Source: CAZSLZ01 sp964607865 (GTDB lineage: Bacteria; Vulcanimicrobiota; JAJTBE01; CAZSLZ01). Taken from it: 64,000 bases of DNA. A model generated the notes under the pieces. The model saw only the letters and a list, made by a program, of their open reading frames with translations, did not search any database and was not told the origin of the DNA. The stretch lies in the NCBI GenBank assembly GCA_964607865.1, contig CAZSLZ010000001.1, positions 14,459 through 78,458 on the forward strand, read 5' to 3'. Both the position numbers and the translations under genes were made by a program. Each line of letters begins with the position of its first letter. Within the stretch, counting starts at the first letter, position 1. This document shows, piece after piece, positions 1 to 7,948 of the stretch.

Positions 1-689
1 TTTATATTGTGGAAGATGAAAAAGATATTGCCGATGTTGTTTTTAAATATCTGCAACGGGATGGTTTCAACGTAAAGGTGTTTTATAGAGGAGATTTGGC
101 AATGGAGGCTATTCGGGAGAGGCCGCCAGAGCTGGCCATACTGGATATTATGCTGCCGGGAATGGATGGAATGGAAATATTGAGAAATATTAGAAAAGAT
201 TATTTTTTCCCGGTGATTTTTTTGACCTCCAGAAAAGACGAGGTTGATAGAATTCTGGGAATCGAATTGGGCGCCGACGATTATGTAACCAAACCTTTTT
301 CTCCCCGAGAGTTGGTGGCAAAAGTGAAATCCCTTTTTCGCCGCATTGAATATACCCAGAAAACAATACAACAGGAAGAAAATAAAAAGGAAATTATTGA
401 ATCTCGATACCTTACCCTGGACCTGGCAGGCCGAAACCTCTATTATGGTAAAGAAACAATTCAACTGACCACCACAGAATTTTCTATTCTGCAGTTGTTA
501 ATGGAACATCCGGGACGGGTGTATCCCAGAGAACAAATACTGGAGCTTATCTGGGGAGACGATTTTATCGGAGAGACCCGTACAGTAGATGTCCATGTAA
601 GAAACCTGCGAAAGAAACTGGAAGAGCTCTGCGGAACAACCCAGTATATCCATAGTATCAGGGGGGTAGGATATAAATTTGAAGAATAA
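1..689 (+). CDS. OmpR/PhoB-family response regulator (5' end outside window)
   Basis: Two-component response regulator: a receiver domain followed by a winged-helix DNA-binding output domain. The reading frame is open to the left edge and begins 'YIVEDEKDIADVV', the usual first beta strand of a receiver, so a few N-terminal residues including the start codon are missing; the GTG at 9 is probably an internal valine. The phospho-acceptor Asp lies in 'LAILDIMLPGMDG', the switch Thr in 'IFLTSR' and the conserved Lys in 'VTKPFSPREL'. The C-terminal ~95 residues carry the trans_reg_C pattern 'LTTTEFSILQLLMEHPGRV' and end in 'IRGVGYKFEE', typical of OmpR/PhoB. It overlaps the downstream kinase gene by 11 bp, so the pair is translationally coupled. 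The target genes are not evident. Confidence 0.95.
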   Translation, partial: YIVEDEKDIADVVFKYLQRDGFNVKVFYRGDLAMEAIRERPPELAILDIMLPGMDGMEILRNIRKDYFFPVIFLTSRKDEVDRILGIELGADDYVTKPFSPRELVAKVKSLFRRIEYTQKTIQQEENKKEIIESRYLTLDLAGRNLYYGKETIQLTTTEFSILQLLMEHPGRVYPREQILELIWGDDFIGETRTVDVHVRNLRKKLEELCGTTQYIHSIRGVGYKFEE

Positions 690-2115
690 ATTGAAAAATT
701 CAATCTTCTGGAAACTTATATCCTACTTTTTTATAGTCATTATTTTAACCTCGGGCATCATAATTCTGGTGGCGGTTAATTCACCACGGAAATTACAGGA
801 AGAACGCCAGAATTTTGAAATGAGTATCAGGGCTGATGCTGTTTATGAATATCTTATGGCGCAGTCAAAGAAAATTAACACTCTGGAAGAACTGAGCAGA
901 GATACAGGCAGAATTTCCCTGATGTCCGGGATCATCATAAAAATACTGGATAAAAACGGTGAGCTGGTGTTTGCGACTCCACTTCCCGGCCCCGATATGG
1001 AAGATTTTTTTAAGTTTCAATTAACTGAACAGAAATTATCAAGATTAAAAAAAGGCAATATGATTGAAGGGTACTTTCAAATAGATTTAAACAACAACCT
1101 TCTCACAATGAATTACAATGGTTATCCCCTCTATATTAATAATAACCTGGCAGGTTTTATAATTCTGAATTTTCCACAGGGCCCCCCAAAGCCCAGAATG
1201 TCCCAGGTTGGGGTTATTCTGATTAATGCAGTCATTATCGCAGTTTTAATCGCAATGGCAGCAGCTGGGGTTTTGTCCTGGAATTTTCTGAAACCGATAA
1301 AAAAGTTAAAACTGGCAGCCCATAATATAAGCGAGGGGAGTTTTGAAACCCCTGTGGATACTTCCAGGGCAGATGAGTTGGGCACATTGGCACGGGCATT
1401 TGAAAAAATGGCAAGAAAACTGGATAAAGTAATCAGCAACCGCCTGAAACTTATGGGGGATATCTCTCACGAACTGAACACCCCCATAACTTCGATACGG
1501 GCAAACACTGAAGCAATACTGGATGGCATAATTGAAACCGATGAAGAAAAACAAAAAAGTATGGAAGCAATTCTGAACCAGACCCGGCGAATTTCATTAC
1601 TGGTGGATGATATTCTGGAGTTGTCAAAATTCGAAGCTGGCGAAATCAAGTTAAATATCCAGGCTTTCGATGCCCTGGCCCCCGTGGAAAGGGTATTGGA
1701 AACCACAAACCTGCTGGCAGAACAAAAAAATGCCCGGATTGAAACCAACATTGAAATTAAGGAAAAAACTGCCCTGGGAGATCAACACAGAATAACCCAG
1801 GTTATTCAGAACCTGGTGAATAATGCCCTTTATCATAATGAAAATGGAGTACTAATTGTATTAAACGTATTTGAAAGTAAAGAAAATATAGTTTATGAAA
1901 TCACAGATAACGGCAAGGGTATTCCAAAAAATGAAATTGATCATATTTTCGAAAGGTTCCATAAGGTGGATAAATCCCGTACCCGCCGGGAATCAGGGTC
2001 AGGGCTGGGGCTTGCCATCGTAAGAGAAATAATTGATGCCCATGATAGTGAAATAAAGGTGGAATCCTCCCCAGGGAAAACCAGGTTCCGTTTTAGTTTG
2101 AAAAAAGCAGAATAA
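679..2115 (+). CDS. Membrane sensor histidine kinase, partner of the upstream regulator
   Basis: Transmembrane histidine kinase of 478 residues. TM1 is about residues 12-32, an extracytoplasmic sensor about 35-175 shows no domain I recognise, and TM2 is about 177-200. A HAMP linker (about 200-250) follows. The HisKA phospho-acceptor is H264 in 'MGDISHELNTPITSIR'. The ATP-binding domain has the N box 'QNLVNNALYHNENG' (about 377-390), the G1 box 'DNGKGIP' (410-416) and the G2 box 'GSGLGLA' (440-446), so it should be active. Start: TTG at 679 overlapping the regulator stop, with a GGGGGG/TAGG ribosome-binding stretch at about 661-670; an in-frame TTG at 691 is the alternative. The sensed signal cannot be read from the sequence. 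Confidence 0.93.
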   Translation: MKNKLKNSIFWKLISYFFIVIILTSGIIILVAVNSPRKLQEERQNFEMSIRADAVYEYLMAQSKKINTLEELSRDTGRISLMSGIIIKILDKNGELVFATPLPGPDMEDFFKFQLTEQKLSRLKKGNMIEGYFQIDLNNNLLTMNYNGYPLYINNNLAGFIILNFPQGPPKPRMSQVGVILINAVIIAVLIAMAAAGVLSWNFLKPIKKLKLAAHNISEGSFETPVDTSRADELGTLARAFEKMARKLDKVISNRLKLMGDISHELNTPITSIRANTEAILDGIIETDEEKQKSMEAILNQTRRISLLVDDILELSKFEAGEIKLNIQAFDALAPVERVLETTNLLAEQKNARIETNIEIKEKTALGDQHRITQVIQNLVNNALYHNENGVLIVLNVFESKENIVYEITDNGKGIPKNEIDHIFERFHKVDKSRTRRESGSGLGLAIVREIIDAHDSEIKVESSPGKTRFRFSLKKAE

Positions 2116-2227
2116 ACAACAGAGTTAATGTCGCGGTAAAAAATTACAATATTGAATTAAAATATAGCAATAAACATAAATTACCATCTAAAGAAATAAT
2201 TTTCTTTTTCCAGGAAAATTCATTTTT

Positions 2228-2258
2228 TTGTCTGAAATTTATGTAAACTGGGTATAAT
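2228..2258 (+). promoter_or_regulatory. Putative promoter of the Cys/His-rich pilin gene
   Basis: A TATAAT hexamer (2253-2258) lies 29 bp before the pilin start. A sigma-A-like TTGTCT (2228-2233) is 19 bp upstream, longer than ideal. Overlapping it, GTCTGA-N14-GGGTAT (2230-2255) resembles the general-stress sigma-B pattern (GTTTAA-N12-14-GGGTAT). Which sigma factor is used is open; a sigma factor of this broad group is encoded at 15946. Confidence 0.35.
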
Positions 2259-2287
2259 ATATAATATCGAATAAAAGGAGGACGCTT

Positions 2288-2767
2288 ATGAAATATCGAG
2301 GATTCACCTTAATCGAGTTGATGATTGTCATCGCCATTATTTCCATTCTGGCTTCCATAATCATTCCCAACATAAGCAAGGCTCGGGGTAGAGCCCAACT
2401 TACCGCCTGTATGGAAAACATGAAAGTCATTATGAGCGCCATGATGATGGCTGATGCCGATGGAGTGTGGGAAATAGGTACTCACTACGGAAGAGATGTT
2501 ACATCCAACAGCGAGTTTTTGCCTCACCCAGATTATATCAGCGTGGTGCCTACCTGCCCCTCTTCCGGAACCCACTACGCATTTTTTTTTCAAAGGCATC
2601 CTGACTCCCATAGAATGCATGTGGACCATTGGGACAATTGCGACACCCATGACGAAATAATCCGGGGAATGGGGGTTGAACCCTGCGGGGGGCTCTGTTT
2701 AAAAAACTGTTGTTTCGATGACGGCAGAAGTAATGTAGTAATGGAATGGTGCCCTTTTGATATGTAA
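2288..2767 (+). CDS. Type IV pilin-like protein with Cys/His-rich head
   Basis: Prepilin of 159 residues. The class III signal 'MKYRGFTLIELMIVIAIIS' has the prepilin-peptidase site after Gly5, Phe as +1 and Glu at mature position 5. The hydrophobic helix runs to about residue 27. The head begins with the family-typical 'TACMENMKVIMSAMMMADA' helix, then leaves the usual pilin pattern: it contains eight Cys and eight His, including 'CGGLCLKNCC' and 'SHRMHVDHWDNC'. Start: ATG with a strong AAAGGAGG ribosome-binding site at 2274-2281. It stands alone between a two-component system and a minus-strand block, so it is probably a separately controlled minor pilin or pseudopilin. Metal binding or disulfide bracing of the head is an inference from composition only. 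Confidence 0.85.
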   Translation: MKYRGFTLIELMIVIAIISILASIIIPNISKARGRAQLTACMENMKVIMSAMMMADADGVWEIGTHYGRDVTSNSEFLPHPDYISVVPTCPSSGTHYAFFFQRHPDSHRMHVDHWDNCDTHDEIIRGMGVEPCGGLCLKNCCFDDGRSNVVMEWCPFDM

Positions 2768-2791
2768 AAATTATTATATTCGGGAAGAACC

Positions 2792-3313
2792 TTAAATTTT
2801 TTCTTCTTTTTCCAGAACTTCATCTATTGCTTCCACAAATTCATCGGGCCTCTGAGTTCCAATAAGTATTCTTTCCCCGTCCTTCATTTCCAGTTGAAGC
2901 CCCTGGTTTCCGTAGGCATTATATGCCCAGCCATGGTGTAAACCCCTGCGGATTCCCCAGCCTCTATATTCAGGTATGGGCTTATATTCCCGGTTGTAGT
3001 AATTCTGAATATGGTCAAAAGGAAAAAACAAAAACTTGAAATGAAAAGGGAAAAAACGGATATAAATGCCCTCCTTTTCCACCCTGGTAATCAGTTTGGC
3101 TATAAACATAACCACCGGCATTAAGACCCCGAATATTATAAACATGAAAATTGTAAAACCCACGGGGGGTGAGCCAGCCAAAGCGGTTTTTTTCATTATG
3201 ACTTCTTTAACAAAAATATAAAGAAAGATTCCCACCAGAAAAATAATAAAAAGAACCAGCCAGATTTGTTTCATTTTCTGCTCTTCATAAAAATAGACTT
3301 TCTTGTTATTCAA
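2792..3313 (-). CDS. Two-TM membrane protein with PH-like C-terminal domain
   Basis: Protein of 173 residues with two membrane segments (about 16-36 and 52-74) followed by a ~95-residue soluble domain. The soluble part has the motif 'YRGWGIRRGLHHGWAYNAYG' and then 'LQLEMKDGERILIGTQRPDEF', which I associate with bacterial PH-like domain proteins of unknown function (DUF6141 type, from memory). Start: TTG at 3313, four bases after an AGGAGG stretch (complement of 3318-3323); an ATG 13 codons in ('MKQIW') lacks a clear ribosome-binding site. It follows a transcription terminator closely, so its own promoter must overlap that hairpin or it depends on read-through. The function is unknown. Confidence 0.7.
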   Translation of the reverse strand: MNNKKVYFYEEQKMKQIWLVLFIIFLVGIFLYIFVKEVIMKKTALAGSPPVGFTIFMFIIFGVLMPVVMFIAKLITRVEKEGIYIRFFPFHFKFLFFPFDHIQNYYNREYKPIPEYRGWGIRRGLHHGWAYNAYGNQGLQLEMKDGERILIGTQRPDEFVEAIDEVLEKEEKI

Positions 3314-3330
3314 TTTTCCTCCTGAAAATA

Positions 3331-3355
3331 AAAAAGGCTGCCGAGGCAGCCTTTT
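3331..3355 (-). terminator. Intrinsic terminator after the zinc-ribbon acidic protein gene
   Basis: On the minus strand, GGCTGCC-TC-GGCAGCC flanked by A and T runs forms a 7-bp GC-rich hairpin followed by a U tract, directly after the stop codon at 3358. It sits just before the ribosome-binding site of the next minus-strand gene. Confidence 0.8.
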
Positions 3356-3357
3356 GA

Positions 3358-4521
3358 CTATTGTTCAATTTGTTTTATCAAAGATGAAATCGATTGGGCT
3401 ATGCCGGATTCATATTCTTCTTGCTTCCCGGCGAATTCCTCATCGGCAGGTTGTTCTTCTGCTGTTTCTTCTTTAAATTCATGGTTCTTTGATTTATAAG
3501 GTAATTCAATGGCTATTTCTTCTTTTTCCACCAGTTTCCAATCCCGGTCCTTAAAGATTTCCTCATAGCCCTCAGCTTCTTCTCCTGAATCATCACTGGT
3601 TGACATTAATTCTTTAAGGCCTTCGATGCTGACGATTTCTTCCACATCTTTATACATAAGCTCCAGAGCTTCTTCTTCGGTCAGCTCTTCTTCGTCAATT
3701 TCATCAAATTCCTCTTCCATTTCTTCTTCGAATTCCTCATCCATCAAAGTTTCATCAGCGTAGGTTTCTTCCAATTCGTCAACTTCACCGGCCAGGGTAT
3801 CTGTGTCAACGTCTTCGTAATCCTCCAGCATTTTGAAAATGACCTCTTTTGCCACTTCCATTTTTACCAGAGCATAACGTAACAATTTGGGGTCTTCCAT
3901 ATCTTCGAAGGCATCCAGGCTTTTCACCGCTTTTCCCAACTCTCTTTGAGTTAAAAACAACTCGCTGGGCACATCCAGATCCTCGGGGGGCTGGGTCAGG
4001 GTTGAAACATCACTGGTTTCAAAAATCAAGGTTTCCAACCGGTTGAAAGCTGCTTCGATCTGGGACATGCCTTCGGAATAATCCCTGAGGCCCCGGGTAA
4101 TATCTTCCGAGGTACGGGCATCTACAATACTATCCTTTATCTCCTTTAAGCCTGATGTAATGTCAATCTGAACATTTTCAAACTCATTCAACATTTGAGT
4201 GAAACTTTCCAGATCCAACTCTTCAACTTCTATGCCGTTTCTTCGGGCTTCTTCTTGTATTCTCTGTAAATCGGTTATATTCGCTTCGATCAACTCTACA
4301 GCTTTATCCAGCACTTCTTGAACCTGTTCCTCGATGGTTTCGAAAACTCTATGAAAATGAGAGGGATCCGCAGGTAAATCCCTGCGAACCACTCTCCTTC
4401 CGATTTCTCTTAACTTCTCGACAGGTTGGCCAAAACTGACAGTGGCTGGAAATCGTTGCCGGCAGACCTGGCAAACTTCCACTCCTTCAGGGTTCTTACT
4501 GTCACAATGTGGGCAAATCAA
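3358..4521 (-). CDS. Zinc-ribbon protein with long acidic coiled-coil region
   Basis: Protein of 387 residues. The N-terminus is a zinc ribbon with two CxxC pairs ('CPHCDSKNPEGVEVCQVC'). Residues ~45-230 are predominantly helical and charged ('FETIEEQVQEVLDKAVELI'), probably coiled coil. Residues ~230-387 are very acidic and probably disordered ('DEEFEEEMEEEFDEIDEEE'). There is no signal peptide or membrane segment. Start: TTG at 4521, chosen because it leaves the zinc ribbon intact, with a GGGTGG stretch upstream. It lies 26 bp after the 910-residue low-complexity gene on the same strand, so the two probably form an operon ending at the terminator at 3331-3355. The protein at 45878 has the same zinc-ribbon-plus-helix plan. 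Function unknown; a scaffold role is a guess. Confidence 0.7.
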   Translation of the reverse strand: MICPHCDSKNPEGVEVCQVCRQRFPATVSFGQPVEKLREIGRRVVRRDLPADPSHFHRVFETIEEQVQEVLDKAVELIEANITDLQRIQEEARRNGIEVEELDLESFTQMLNEFENVQIDITSGLKEIKDSIVDARTSEDITRGLRDYSEGMSQIEAAFNRLETLIFETSDVSTLTQPPEDLDVPSELFLTQRELGKAVKSLDAFEDMEDPKLLRYALVKMEVAKEVIFKMLEDYEDVDTDTLAGEVDELEETYADETLMDEEFEEEMEEEFDEIDEEELTEEEALELMYKDVEEIVSIEGLKELMSTSDDSGEEAEGYEEIFKDRDWKLVEKEEIAIELPYKSKNHEFKEETAEEQPADEEFAGKQEEYESGIAQSISSLIKQIEQ

Positions 4522-4547
4522 GTATTGACCACCCTTTCTTATTTAAT

Positions 4548-7280
4548 TTATTCGTCCATATTATCGGTTATACTTTCCATGGTATCATCCATCTGGTTGT
4601 CGCCAATTCCTCCGAATTCGGTGTCGCCAATTCCTTCAGAGTCATCATTGTCGCCCAGGCCTTCCATATCCTGGCCCAGTTGGCCCTGCTGACCAAGTTG
4701 GCCTTGCTGACCAAGCTTATCTTCAAAAGGATTCTTCTTCTGGTCTTTCTTCATTTGATCTGCTTTATTCTGTTGGCCTTCCTGTTTTCCAGCTTTGCCC
4801 GCCTCTCCGGACTGGCCCTCGCCGCCGGCTCCCTTACCGGTAACCACCTTCAATTCCGAGGATGGTTTCTGGCTGGAATCTTCGAATGCCTTGCCAACTA
4901 TTTGCTTGGTATCCTTGGCAACATGCATATGTTTGGCTGTGGCGCCTGCATGGGTTAACCGTAATAAACGATATTTGTTACGATTGTCATCAGCAATATT
5001 CTTCAAATCATCAGTTTTACCTGCTTTGCCTTCACCAGCTTTTGCCTCTCCTCCAGTTTTACTGGCACCACTTGAACCACCGGCTCCACCTGCTTTAGTA
5101 GCTCCGCCTGCACTCCCGGCCTTCCCGGCTTCGCCAGATGCTCCTGCGCCGCCCGCTGGGGCTCCGCCTGTAGCGCCACCCAGTTTTGATGCGCCTTTCA
5201 AGCCTTCAGCACCCTGTTCGGAAACTTTTTTCACCGATTCGTCCCCGGCCTGGGTACTCAATTGCTGATTATTGTTAACAATTTCCTTGGATAATTCTTT
5301 CAGTTTCTGTTCGATGGAATTATTCAGGGATGCGCCGCCTTCATCTTCCTTGCCCATACCCTGGTTCATCTTGTTCATTTTATTCATCTTATTCTGTTTT
5401 TTAGCTTTTTGTTTTTTCTTTTTTTGAGCCAACTTCTTCTTCTTTTCGTTCTTCTTGGCTTTCTTCTTTTTCTCGTTCTTTTCTTTCTTCCTGGCCTCTT
5501 CAGATTTTTTGTCCTTTTTATCCTCGGCCTTCTTGTCTTTTTTATCTTCAGCTTTCTTGTCCTTTTTGTCCTCGGCCTTCTTGTCTTTTTTGTCTTCAGC
5601 CTTCTTGTCCTTTTTGTCCTCGGCCTTCTTGTCTTTTTTATCTTCAGCTTTATTATTCTTATCGGTTTCCTTGGTTTTCTTGTCGTCACCCTGCTTGGAA
5701 ACCTCGCCGACCTTGTTATCCGACTTCACATCTTTGGAGTCAGCCTTCTTCGCTGTTTCCCCCGCCTGGTTATCCTTAGCAGTATTTTTAGGTGCAGTTT
5801 CGGTTGAAGCTTTGGCAGCTCCAGCGTCATTGGCAGGCTTGGTATCTGCTTTGGGGGCAGCATCAACTTTTGGCGCAGCTTCAGCTTTGGGCGCTGAAGT
5901 ATCTACCTTGGGCCCAGAGTCTGCTGCCACGGGCGCTCCACCGCCGGCAGTCGCTCCACCACCAGCAGTTGCTCCACCACCAGCAGTTGCTCCACCGCCG
6001 GCAGTCGCTCCACCGCCGGCAGTCGCTCCACCACCAGCAGGCGCTTCGCCACCGGCAGGCTGTTGTTGGGCCTGCTGCTGGGGCTGGGCTTCCTGTTGAG
6101 GCTGTGCCTGTTGAGGCTGTTGCTGTTGCTGGGCTTTCTTTAAAGGATTCTCTTGCTGTTGCTTTTTAGCCTGATCGCCCTTACCGGCCTGCTTACCGCC
6201 GTCCTGTTTTCCGGCGCCACCAGCCTTCTGGGGTTTGGCATTCAATTCCTGCAATCTTTTAATTGCATCTTTATCGTTGTTCTGGTTATCTTTCTGGCCT
6301 TTCTGAAGGGCTTCTTTCTGTTTGCCAAGTTCCTTCAAGTTCTTCTTGCCTTCTTTTAACTTCTTTGCGAAATCCTTAGCTAACTTCTTGGCCTGTTTCT
6401 GTAATTTGTCTTCTTTTTTCTTTTGAACCTTCTCTTTTTTACCCTGCATCTGATGTTGTTTTGACTTCTGCTCAGATTGTTTGGCTTTGGCTTGACATTG
6501 TTTAGATTTGGCCTGGTTCGCCTGGGCTTTTGCAAAATGAGGAGGCGCCATAGATGCAGTATAAGGATTGGAAGCGAGAGCTTTTCCTATTGCCTGTTCA
6601 GCCTTGGCAACAGCATCATGAGCTTTGGACATGCCCTGAAATGCTTTTGCCATACATTTAAAATTCTTGGAAAGGCCTTTTTCAACTTTTTCCCTCACTC
6701 CGTGCAGTTGTTTTTTCATACCATGGCCAACTGCCTTCATAACCTGCTGAGCCTTATTTTGGGCATTGCTCTTATTGGCCTCAACCTGTTTTCCGGTCAT
6801 CTGGGTATTCTGGTTCAATCTCTGCCCCAAGTCTGTTGCCCGCTGGGCATAATCGTTCCGCATTCCGTGAAGCTGGCCTGCATCGTTAATACCATCATGA
6901 CTTACCTTGCCGGTATGCTGGCTGGCCTGGGTTGCCCGGCCGCCTTTCATCTGCTTTATTCTGCTGTCAGCTCCAGCTTTTTTCTGAAGCATGGCTGCAG
7001 CCATCTTGTTTTTGCCACCGCCTAATTGTTCCAGCCTGGACTGGCGGCCTTTTATTGCTCCGGCAGTATTGTTAATTGTGCCGGCAAGCCCCTTGGCGTT
7101 TTTCTGGGCGCCCTGGATCTTACCGCCTTTGCCCTGAAAAGCGCCGGCTCCTTTACCCTGCTGGGTCTGCATGCCACCGCCATCGGCATCATCCTTAACC
7201 TGCTTATCACTGGCTGAAGCGCCAATGGTCTTTAATGATATCTGGGCTAACTGGGTAAATTTAGTTACATCAAAACTCAC
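4548..7280 (-). CDS. 910-residue low-complexity repeat protein
   Basis: A very long hydrophilic protein rich in Lys, Gln, Ala and Gly, with no signal peptide or TM segment. Residues 1-~230 are less repetitive and include a helix-like stretch ending 'ALASNPYTASMAPPHFAKAQ'. Then come Lys/Gln coiled segments, Gln-rich tracts, seven AGGGAT-like hexapeptides, six KAEDKKDK octapeptides, a KKKKAKKNEKKKK-type basic tract and a Gly/Ala region. The last ~40 residues are acidic ('DDTMESITDNMDE'). The frame is open across 2.7 kb with no stops, and the repeats are in multiples of three, so it is maintained as coding. Start: GTG at 7280 with GGAAGGTGGG upstream. It is the first gene of an operon with 3358. 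Probably intrinsically disordered; a role as matrix, linker or secreted polymer is speculation. Confidence 0.7.
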   Translation of the reverse strand: MSFDVTKFTQLAQISLKTIGASASDKQVKDDADGGGMQTQQGKGAGAFQGKGGKIQGAQKNAKGLAGTINNTAGAIKGRQSRLEQLGGGKNKMAAAMLQKKAGADSRIKQMKGGRATQASQHTGKVSHDGINDAGQLHGMRNDYAQRATDLGQRLNQNTQMTGKQVEANKSNAQNKAQQVMKAVGHGMKKQLHGVREKVEKGLSKNFKCMAKAFQGMSKAHDAVAKAEQAIGKALASNPYTASMAPPHFAKAQANQAKSKQCQAKAKQSEQKSKQHQMQGKKEKVQKKKEDKLQKQAKKLAKDFAKKLKEGKKNLKELGKQKEALQKGQKDNQNNDKDAIKRLQELNAKPQKAGGAGKQDGGKQAGKGDQAKKQQQENPLKKAQQQQQPQQAQPQQEAQPQQQAQQQPAGGEAPAGGGATAGGGATAGGGATAGGGATAGGGATAGGGAPVAADSGPKVDTSAPKAEAAPKVDAAPKADTKPANDAGAAKASTETAPKNTAKDNQAGETAKKADSKDVKSDNKVGEVSKQGDDKKTKETDKNNKAEDKKDKKAEDKKDKKAEDKKDKKAEDKKDKKAEDKKDKKAEDKKDKKSEEARKKEKNEKKKKAKKNEKKKKLAQKKKKQKAKKQNKMNKMNKMNQGMGKEDEGGASLNNSIEQKLKELSKEIVNNNQQLSTQAGDESVKKVSEQGAEGLKGASKLGGATGGAPAGGAGASGEAGKAGSAGGATKAGGAGGSSGASKTGGEAKAGEGKAGKTDDLKNIADDNRNKYRLLRLTHAGATAKHMHVAKDTKQIVGKAFEDSSQKPSSELKVVTGKGAGGEGQSGEAGKAGKQEGQQNKADQMKKDQKKNPFEDKLGQQGQLGQQGQLGQDMEGLGDNDDSEGIGDTEFGGIGDNQMDDTMESITDNMDE
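5511..5654 (-). repeat. Six 24-bp tandem repeats (KAEDKKDK octapeptide)
   Basis: Six exact-length 24-bp units encode Lys-Ala-Glu-Asp-Lys-Lys-Asp-Lys. Two sequence variants alternate (with CCTCGGCC or CTTCAGC in the middle), giving a 48-bp higher-order period, as expected if the array grew by duplicating a pair of units. Confidence 0.9.
5935..6060 (-). repeat. Seven 18-bp tandem repeats (AGGGAT hexapeptide)
   Basis: Seven consecutive 18-bp units of the type GCTCCACCGCCGGCAGTC or its A/T variant encode Ala-Gly-Gly-Gly-Ala-Thr on the minus strand. The last unit is diverged (GCTTCGCC...). The array lies inside the 910-residue gene and keeps frame. Confidence 0.9.
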
Positions 7281-7394
7281 TTAACTTCCCACCTTCCTGA
7301 AAATTTTATTATTGTAACTATTCTACCACTATATTATTGTATTATCCAGAGTGAAAAATTAATTTATCTTAAAAAAATTATAAGCATTATTACG

Positions 7395-7428
7395 ATTTTG
7401 TAAACTTCATGTTAAAATTTTGTAAACT
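7395..7428. promoter_or_regulatory. Direct repeats ATTTTGTAAACT, two helical turns apart
   Basis: The 12-mer ATTTTGTAAACT occurs exactly at 7395-7406 and 7417-7428, 22 bp start to start. It lies 115-150 bp upstream of the minus-strand GTG at 7280, in a 270-bp AT-rich stretch without genes. Same-face spacing is typical of a dimeric or cooperative regulator site. The rest of 7281-7550 shows only AT-rich sequence. Confidence 0.4.
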
Positions 7429-7550
7429 GATAAAAATATTAAAAACATGTTAACTGATAGTTTGTTTTAGTTCAATGTTTTTTTTCATATTGTTTCACTA
7501 TTTGATAAATTCGGTTTCTTTATTTCATGAAATCGTAATAAGACTGATAT

Positions 7551-7575
7551 AAAAAAAGAGCGTTTCCGCTCTTTT
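7551..7575 (-). terminator. Intrinsic terminator after the 95-residue zinc-ribbon gene
   Basis: On the minus strand, AAAAGAGCG-GAAA-CGCTCTTTTTTT follows the stop at 7580. It is a stem with a GNRA-type loop and a U run. Confidence 0.85.
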
Positions 7576-7579
7576 CTGT

Positions 7580-7867
7580 TTACAGGCCGGGCACCCAGGT
7601 GGATCCTGAATCTTCGCCACCATTATCCTCCTGATCTGCGCCGAAAGATTTCTTCTTCAAATTTTTAAGGCGGGACCTGATCTTACTTCTCTTCTCGTCA
7701 GAAGCAACCCCGGAAGGGCCGGTTCTTAAAGATGCAGGCTGAAGTAAAATGCCGCCTCCTTTTCGGTTAATTCTCCATTGTTTTTCGCAATTAGGGCAGA
7801 CTATCTCTTCGGTATCATTGCCGATTTCCAGAATAGATCTGCAAGCTTTGCAGGGCACTTTTGCCAT
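7580..7867 (-). CDS. Small zinc-ribbon protein with basic tail
   Basis: Protein of 95 residues. Residues ~4-35 form a zinc ribbon ('CKACRSILEIG' and 'IVCPNCEKQWRI'), the rest is a basic, probably unstructured tail containing 'RSKIRSRLKNLKKK'. There is no membrane segment. Start: ATG at 7867 with AGGAGG seven bases upstream. It lies 81 bp downstream of the minus-strand protease gene and is closed by the terminator at 7551-7575. It could bind nucleic acid or act as a zinc-binding adaptor; neither can be decided from sequence. Confidence 0.75.
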   Translation of the reverse strand: MAKVPCKACRSILEIGNDTEEIVCPNCEKQWRINRKGGGILLQPASLRTGPSGVASDEKRSKIRSRLKNLKKKSFGADQEDNGGEDSGSTWVPGL

Positions 7868-7948
7868 TTTCTTTCCTCCTGATTAAAATCAATTATTTGA
7901 GTTTCACATTCTTTCAGGTATTTTTGTTACCTTCAATAATATTATATA

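Noticed and set aside
5511..5654. Tandem 24-bp repeats as a CRISPR array
   Set aside because: Units are contiguous with no spacers and keep a coding frame.
5384..6169. Several long reading frames on both strands inside the 910-residue gene
   Set aside because: They are mirror frames of the tandem repeats and Lys/Ala-rich codons; they have no ribosome-binding sites or domain content.
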